Notes under the pieces: model-generated | Told to the model about the DNA's origin: nothing | What the model saw: only the letters and a program-made list of their open reading frames with translations | Databases searched by the model: none | Origin: Laguncularia racemosa | Taxonomy: Eukaryota; Streptophyta; Magnoliopsida; Myrtales; Combretaceae | NCBI GenBank assembly: GCA_037954665.1 | Contig: JBBMOL010000038.1 | Location: 3,410,001 to 3,474,000 of the forward strand | DNA: 64,000 nucleotides | Direction: 5' to 3' | Part shown: positions 57,180-64,000 of the stretch, one piece after another | Layout: each line of letters starts with the position of its first letter | Numbering within the stretch: position 1 is the first letter of the stretch | Position numbers and translations under genes: made by a program

Positions 57180-58660
57180 TCTTTTCTTGTTGATCTAAGT
57201 ATGCTTACTCAGTCAATGTAGGTTCTTGTGTATGAACGCATATTCTGTGCTGATGAGGTCATCTATTTACTCTCGCTTCAACATGTTGTGTTCAGACATG
57301 GCCAAGGAGTACTTAATCGTATGATTTTACGATTTTATGAGTTTTTTTTTTAAATAAATATAAAAATATTTAAATAAAATTTTTAATAAAATTATAAATT
57401 TAAATATATGATTATAAGTTATTAATTTTATATGATTTTGCTAATTTTATACATTTTAATTATAAGTTTAATAACCACAAGTGAAAAAGAATCAAACATA
57501 TTTACGAGTTACTTGAATTTGGCTCGATATTTACTCGATTCAATTAAAAAACAGTCACACTAAGCTCAAACTTAACTTATTCCTTTAGCTTATGAGTCCA
57601 GTTGGAGTTTCATCAATTTAACTTGATTGACTTGCATGTCTAATTAAGCTTCAATTGGATATTGACAATAGTTGGGTTTGTGTCAAATCTCAATGTAAAT
57701 AATATTTTAATTAAAAAAATATTTTTTAAAATGATTAAATCTAAACAAATTAAATCAAGTCAAGATTGAATTTTTAAGTCGAGATGAGATGAAGCAAAAT
57801 TAGAAGTACAACCAATCACTAAATTAAAAAAAAAGAAAGTAAATTTCTTTTTATAATAACTTAACAAAAACAGGATACTTTAGTACAACTCCAATATATA
57901 TATATATATATGCAAATTGGTCCCATTACATTAACTGCTTTACTGAAATGTAACAAGATTATATAAGGTGGCAACAACTGGAATCACGAGGATGTAGTCG
58001 TGGAATCTTTCATGTACAATTGCATGTTGTTTGGGTTTATTTGTAATACTTCATGAAAAAAGTCCTGATCTCTTGGCAACAGAGGTTTCAATTAATATTG
58101 GAAGGACCATTTTGTAGTTTATTCTCCCTCTGTCCATTTTGTTTTTCTATAATTGTGCAGTCATACAGGAGGATGCATCCCCTAATTATAGAGAGAACTC
58201 ATTTTTGTTTAAAAGATAACAAAGATTAATTATTATTTAATTAATTTTATAATTATTATCATTATTTATTTAATTATTATTTACTATTATAAATTAATTG
58301 ACTTATTAATAAAATTTTAATGATAATCAATCATGATTTATCATTAATTATATTATTACTAAATATTTTATTATAATTACTATTTGTCAATAACCTAACT
58401 AATTACTATTTATTAATTATTGTTTAATTAATGTCATAAATATGAATTATATAGGTTCTTATAAAGATATTATAGATATTTACAAAAGAATAAGGTTTTA
58501 ATTTTGGGTCGGCACGCATAAGTATTTCTAAGATTATCGATTCCCTCCAGCCAAACCCCACCTTATTGATTAACTATCATCAGTTGCAAAGGTACTGAGA
58601 TGAGAAATTGCATGAAGTGTCAGATTTTTGTCTCGAGTCACCAATGCGGAAGTAATACTC
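57180..58660. other. AT-rich gene-free stretch
   Basis: From about 57480 to 57790 there are ACTCGATT and AAGCTCAAAC-like words resembling a worn DNA element of the type at 50173-51106. Otherwise only AT-rich sequence with TTAATTATTATT-like runs (58220-58450). Confidence 0.4.
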
Positions 58661-58661
58661 G

Positions 58662-58790
58662 CATAATTTTAGGGGCTAGGGTCAATAAGATTTGGGGTAG
58701 ATAGCATAATTTTAGGGGCTAGGGTCAATATGATTTGGGGTAGATAGCATAATTTTAGGGGCTAGGGTCAATATGATTTGGGGTAGATAG
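58662..58790. repeat. 43-bp tandem repeat, exactly three copies
   Basis: Units start CATAATTTTAGGGGCTAGGG at 58662, 58705 and 58748 and end GGGGTAGATAG. Copies 2 and 3 are identical and copy 1 differs by one base (AAGATT against ATGATT). The near identity shows a recent expansion. Confidence 0.97.
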
Positions 58791-59287
58791 GTTAGCGAGC
58801 TTTATTGAGTAAGTATATGATCTTAATATTTGGAACTCAAATCCAATTTACGTATCCTATCGTTGAGGTTGATTATCCAAACCCATGGAATCATAGAATC
58901 GTTGTAGTATTTAAAGAAACTTCATTAATGATCTTTCTACTCGCTTATCATTATCTTTTCTTTTTTTTTTAACTGTTTATCATTTTTCTACATAGAATAT
59001 GATGAAAATATTTCATTCTTTTTAAAACTGAAAAATATGTTACTTTAATAATAGACTTCATCTGGTACCATAATCATTGATATAGCCTATACCAATCTTC
59101 TGTATAGGAACTTGTATTCACGCTCGGTCCCAACTCAATAATCATTGACTTAATTCAACTTGTTTGTAGCCTTATTCAACATTATATGAATAATATTAAG
59201 AGGCTAAGGTAATTATTAGTTTTTAGTTATAATTGATGGTAGGAGATAAAGATAGCATTGATGTCACGTACAAGCGGTTAGCTATCC

Positions 59288-59574
59288 TGAAAAATGATAT
59301 TAAAGAATAAAGGATTTGATTTTTCATATTTATAAAATGAAAAGAAATTCCCTTTTATCTTTTTAATATTTTCTATGATAACTAATCATGACCATTAAAA
59401 TGGACCATTATCTTTATCATGGACCACTCTTTACTTTTAAAAGTCATTAATGCCAACTTAAAATAGATTGTGCCATATGACAATGAGACAATGTTGCCTG
59501 CCAAAGCAGCTAAATAGGCTCCTTTGATTTTTGGTTTAAAATCATAGGTTATCATAAGAATAACTATTCCCAAC
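59288..59574 (-). mobile_element. Probable solo LTR, 287 bp, copia-like
   Basis: On the minus strand it starts TGTTGGGAATAGTT, a start common in plant copia LTRs, and ends ATATCATTTTTCA. A TATAAATA box lies inside. Four bases ATCC flank both ends (59284-59287 and 59575-59578). A fifth matching base is absent, so this is tentative. Confidence 0.45.
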
Positions 59575-59578
59575 AATC

Positions 59579-62500
59579 CTTATTTGATTTGAGTAATATA
59601 CTCTTTATGTAGAGCCAACATGTTATCAATTATTTCTTTTCTCCTTAAAATAAAATTTTTACATGCACTTCCAAAAATATTTATATAAAATCAAAGTTAT
59701 CATGCTCATGTCCCCTCATACAGTCTCCTTTATTATCTTGACAATGTTTAACACAATACATTCTATTTATATGTAATTAGTAAATAAATAAATATATAAG
59801 AATATACAAATTGAAAAATATATCAGTACTTAAAATAAAACTTTTTAGAATATTAGTATTTAACAAATATAAGTAGTTTGGAACATAATAAATTCATTTA
59901 ATATGGGTAAAACATGAATATTATATATCTTTTAAGGCAAGTACATTTCAATTTCTTTTAATATAAAAATTATTTACATAACAAATGTACATTTCAATTT
60001 ATTTTATTTGATAAATACCTTAATACAATTCATTCGAAATTTAGATAAAAAATTATATTGATTTGATACGTAACTAAATGTAAATGTTTAATTATAAGCC
60101 AATAGCTATCTGAGCTTAGATATTGATTAAACAATAAATATATAAAACTAAATAGTAATATATTAATAGTTAAATAAACATACGTAATTACTTAATAGGA
60201 AAACGACATGGCGACAACATGTTGATTTTGATAATATTTATTATTATTTGGTATGGATTTTATTTACTTAGTTTTTGTTAAGTACTTACATTAAATACAG
60301 CTGATATTTAATTAACTCTAAATTTGAGGTGACATATGAATTAAATTTGGATATCAATAGCTATTCTAAATATCTCGAGTCGTGCATTAATATTTGTATA
60401 TTTTCAATAAAGATAAAGGTTGAAATGATATGAAGGTATTTAGTATTTCCCCATCTATTATCTAATGGCATTTCTGTGAACCAAATATCACAGCTATTCC
60501 TCTAAGCTTTTTATCCACACAAATCAAAGAATGGAATCAACATCTCCACACTGGTTTTACTAAGGGATTTTCCTTGGTATTAGCGTAAATTAAAGAATAA
60601 AGACAGCGTATCTATATTTATCCAAGATATTTATAAGGAGAAGTTTCTTTTATCCGATCCCTTTAAAGATAAAATCTGAATGCATCATTATTTCATCATA
60701 GCCATTGTTATTCCTTCTTGTGCATACATATACTACAAGATATGAATAGTGTGAACGATCGATTTTTCTAACACTATCTCCTTGACCAAGAAAGAAGATA
60801 GAAGCATCGATAATGTGGCCAATTTCGTACTTCTTTTATACGGTCAATGCTTTGGTGCATGTGCTCAAGAACGGATGATTTTCTCGATATCACCACCTTT
60901 TAAGATGATTTCTGCATATATTTTAATCCAAAAAACTCCTTTCTTCCGCAAGTTTTGTTATAGATTAGGTTATTTCCTTTAAAGCAGGCAGGGAAACTTG
61001 CCCAATCCCAATTAAATATTTTAAAGAAAAACCCCAGGAGTCAAATTAGACACGATCACGTAACATGATAGGCAAAAATTCACTGTTCCTAGGTTTTCTA
61101 AGAAACGATGTCATTACATTGGGCGTGCTTTTTCCAAAGATTGAACCCTGCTATCTTTTGAACAAAGAAAAAAAAAAAGATTTATTGATACTAGTATATT
61201 ATATATTTAGATGGAAAGTAAGTTACTGTTAAAAAAAACTTTAATATTAGCACATAGTTTTTAAAATAAAAAATTATCAATTTATTTTCTAAACACATAT
61301 AAGGATTTTATTAATACTTATAAGTTACTAATCAATCCATATTATTCTGATAACAAACCCTTCTCGGTCTAAATTGTACCCAATAATTGCAAACATTAAG
61401 AAATTAAGTTGTTTTCTTCCTGTGCGGCTGCTAAGCCCGTGTGATTACTTGTGGGGTTAAGCATTGGAATTAGCAGCAGCACTGAAAAGATCAAGGGTGG
61501 CGTACTATAACTTCAACCGAATCATGTGTTGAAGAAAGGTTCAATGTTTTTCCTAGTTCAAACTATTTCAAACCCTTAACAATTCAACTATCAAACGATC
61601 TCAAATATTTTACACTTATTTTTAACTTAAACAACTGTTCCTTTTGACTTTCTCAGAACATATTCATTTTATGCATGCTTGATTTAATATGGAAAGATCA
61701 AAAAGTTAAGAATAAGATATTGTTTGAAACATTGGTAGGGAGAATGGTTGATTAAGAATATGATACGTATGTATTGTTTATGAAAGGTTGACTAGTGATT
61801 AAAAATATTATACATATATAAGGTTTAAACAAGACTATATGCTAGGTCGTTTTGGTTGGGTCACGGGTCATCAAACGTAGGCTCGACGTCAGCTCTTGAA
61901 TTTTCCTGCTCGATCTCATCGGGCTTTGGAACAAGCTCATGCTAAACACATCGTGGGCATACATCCATCTAACACAAACAAAAACTTCAAGAATTATTTA
62001 TGAATTCGAGTTTAAGTTAGATCATGTTGTTATAGGAAAATATTTTATCATAACATTAATTATACTACTGAAAATATTACACTTTAAACTGTTAAGAGTG
62101 AATCATAAAATATTTTCCATAGCTCAAGAACTAAATCAAACCACGTTTAGAGCCACGTCTTTTGAAGGTCCAACCTCGTATATTTGGTTTTGCATTTGTT
62201 TTGACTAAGGTTTAAGGTTTTCTGATTTCTTTAAGAAGATAAGCACAAATTGATTTGGTCAAAATGTGGGAGGAGATTATCTCAGAAAGTACTCGTTCAA
62301 GGGAAAAAAAAAAAAGGGTTTTCTGTGAAACCTTATGGTTGAATTTTATGTACTCGTAAATTTCCAATTGAACAGGTAAAATTAAACTAGTTTTGCGCTG
62401 GAGCTGTAAAGCAAATTGCTAATGCTTTTTTCTTTTGCCAGCGAGCAAATTGCAAATTCACTAGAAAGAACTGTCAATCAAATATGATAGATCCTTAAGC

Positions 62501-64000
62501 TTCTAAAATATATTGATATTTCTCTATAATCTTTGAAGATTTGCATACATATATCAGACTGTTAATAAACCTCGAAAACTATTTTTGACTGTTTTGGCCA
62601 TGGTTTTGAGATTATAGCGGCATTTTTAGCTAAATTTTAGAAAATCTTGAAAGGTTTGCTTAAATCAATCCAACCTCCTCCCCCAAAGGGTTTTATTCTT
62701 CATATGAACATGTTTATCTCAATTATCAATGTCTCTGTAAAATTAAAAAAAAAAGGTTATTACATTAGTTACATTATATTTTATTTGTATCCTCTTTGCA
62801 TTTTTCATTTTTATATAGTTTACACATTTTCAAAGGATATTTAGGTAAACGTTTTTCAAAGTTGATGAGTTGCATTTAGTTGGAAAAATAGAGCCCTAAG
62901 TCAACATTCTCATGTTCGTGAGAAATGAAAACAAGACACAGAGAAGCTACTAGAAATGGAGAGACGAAAACTGAGGACTTCTAGATCAAGCAACCCCCAT
63001 TGTTGACAATTCTTGTCCACGAGCCACCTCATTCGCATGGTTGTTGACTGAAAGACTGAAACGACTAGTAGTGTCCCTATAACGACAACGCTCGAGATCT
63101 TAATCATTTATACACGCATAAATGGTTGATTTATATGATTTAATTTAAAACATGCACATAGATTTAGGGAGTTGCCAGTAAACATTACTTATTAGAGTTG
63201 GCTTTTAAGGGTCAAGAGATGGAGACAGCATCAAGTGTCCTATAGCTGAAAAGTCTTCTCTACTGTATTTATAAACATTTTTTTATTAATAAAAGATAGT
63301 ATATTCCGTTTATTCGACTTCGTTTATACTCGAATTTAATTTACAATTATACGATGAATGATCGTAGGAAACTGTTCATCAGTGAGGATTTCAAATATCA
63401 GGTTTGTAGAAATATGTACTCGGTCAGATCTGTAGGTAGAAGTAACATAGATATGTTGACTAGTAATTGTATTTGTTAGGTTTCGAGAAACTTATGTCCA
63501 GGTCATACAAGTAGCTATTTAAGATGAGAATATTCAACATGACTGTTACTTCTTCGTAGTGAGTAAGTGTAGATAGTAAGCAATCATGAGACTTCACTTC
63601 ATCTTATGCGATTTTTCATGCCTATTAACAGTAATGTACAAATATGGTATGATTTAAAGTTTAGAAATGATGTTAAATATGTTAATGGAACGACCTTCAC
63701 TCGAGAAATTCATGACCGATGAGATGTGATTGCAACAAGTACTGAGTTAATAATTTCATGCAACCAAGCTAATAAGGATCATAATAGGTGATACCAAATC
63801 ATGCACCGAGTGATCCAAAACATATACGAAGAGATTGAATTACATAAAAATTGTATCACTAGTGGCTCTAGACGCATGATCAATTTCCGAGATGTTGTAG
63901 GTAGTTAATATCTTAGAAACTAACAGTGCTTCCTTTAATTTTGATTCTCCAGGAAAAGATGGAATTAGAGAGAAAAGGAAAAGAGAAAGACTTGATTATC
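59579..64000. other. AT-rich stretch without a recognised gene
   Basis: Both strands were read. Small frames at 60782-60982, 61939-62208 (plus) and 62910-63107 (minus) have no known domain. The last one begins with a hydrophobic, signal-peptide-like stretch (MIKISSVVVIGTLLVVSVF) but has no further support. No RNA gene or element ends were seen. Confidence 0.4.

Overview
This is nuclear DNA of a flowering plant. The sequence is AT-rich, genes are split by GT-AG introns, and three intact plant genes sit in long stretches of decayed transposable elements. The gene set (an ESCRT-III SNF7 gene, an arabinogalactan peptide gene and an R2R3-MYB gene) and the element types (L1-type LINE, Ty1/copia, Ty3/gypsy chromovirus-like, PIF/Harbinger, MITEs) suggest a eudicot. 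The species cannot be told from the sequence.

Layout. 1-2170: minus-strand relic of a PIF/Harbinger transposon with both of its usual ORFs. About 2195-2620: small leucine-rich-repeat gene fragment. 2640-6690: AT-rich, gene-free. 6700-18400: SNF7/VPS32 gene (six coding exons). Its second coding intron is about 9.1 kb and holds a 5.2 kb sense-oriented LINE and a 251-bp-period tandem duplication. 20512-20831 (minus): two-exon arabinogalactan peptide gene. 24090-26010 and 38935-40620: two copies of one chimeric segment containing the end of a copia pol gene. 26438-36376: a complete but dead copia retrotransposon with 5-bp target duplications, interrupted in gag by a 2.1 kb solo LTR with its own 5-bp duplication. 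37121-38160: a perfect hairpin and an AT-rich minisatellite. 41055-41400: RNase H relic. 43419-49275: a fairly young Ty3/gypsy element with two 630-bp LTRs. 50173-51106: an old inverted-repeat element into which a 409-bp MITE has inserted. 52447-54718: another copia relic. 55800-56929 (minus): R2R3-MYB gene with a GC-AG intron. 57180-64000: AT-rich and apparently gene-free, with a 43-bp triplicate repeat and a probable solo LTR.

The three host genes are not functionally linked: one acts in endosomal sorting, one at the cell surface and one in transcription. What the window mainly shows is layered transposon insertion and decay. The best candidates for something undescribed are the MITE whose interior is built of five small hairpin units, a 60-bp palindrome in one copy of the duplicated copia segment that looks like a templated inverted insertion, and the gypsy LTR built of 65-bp hairpin-bearing units. 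I found no evidence of a new multi-gene system.
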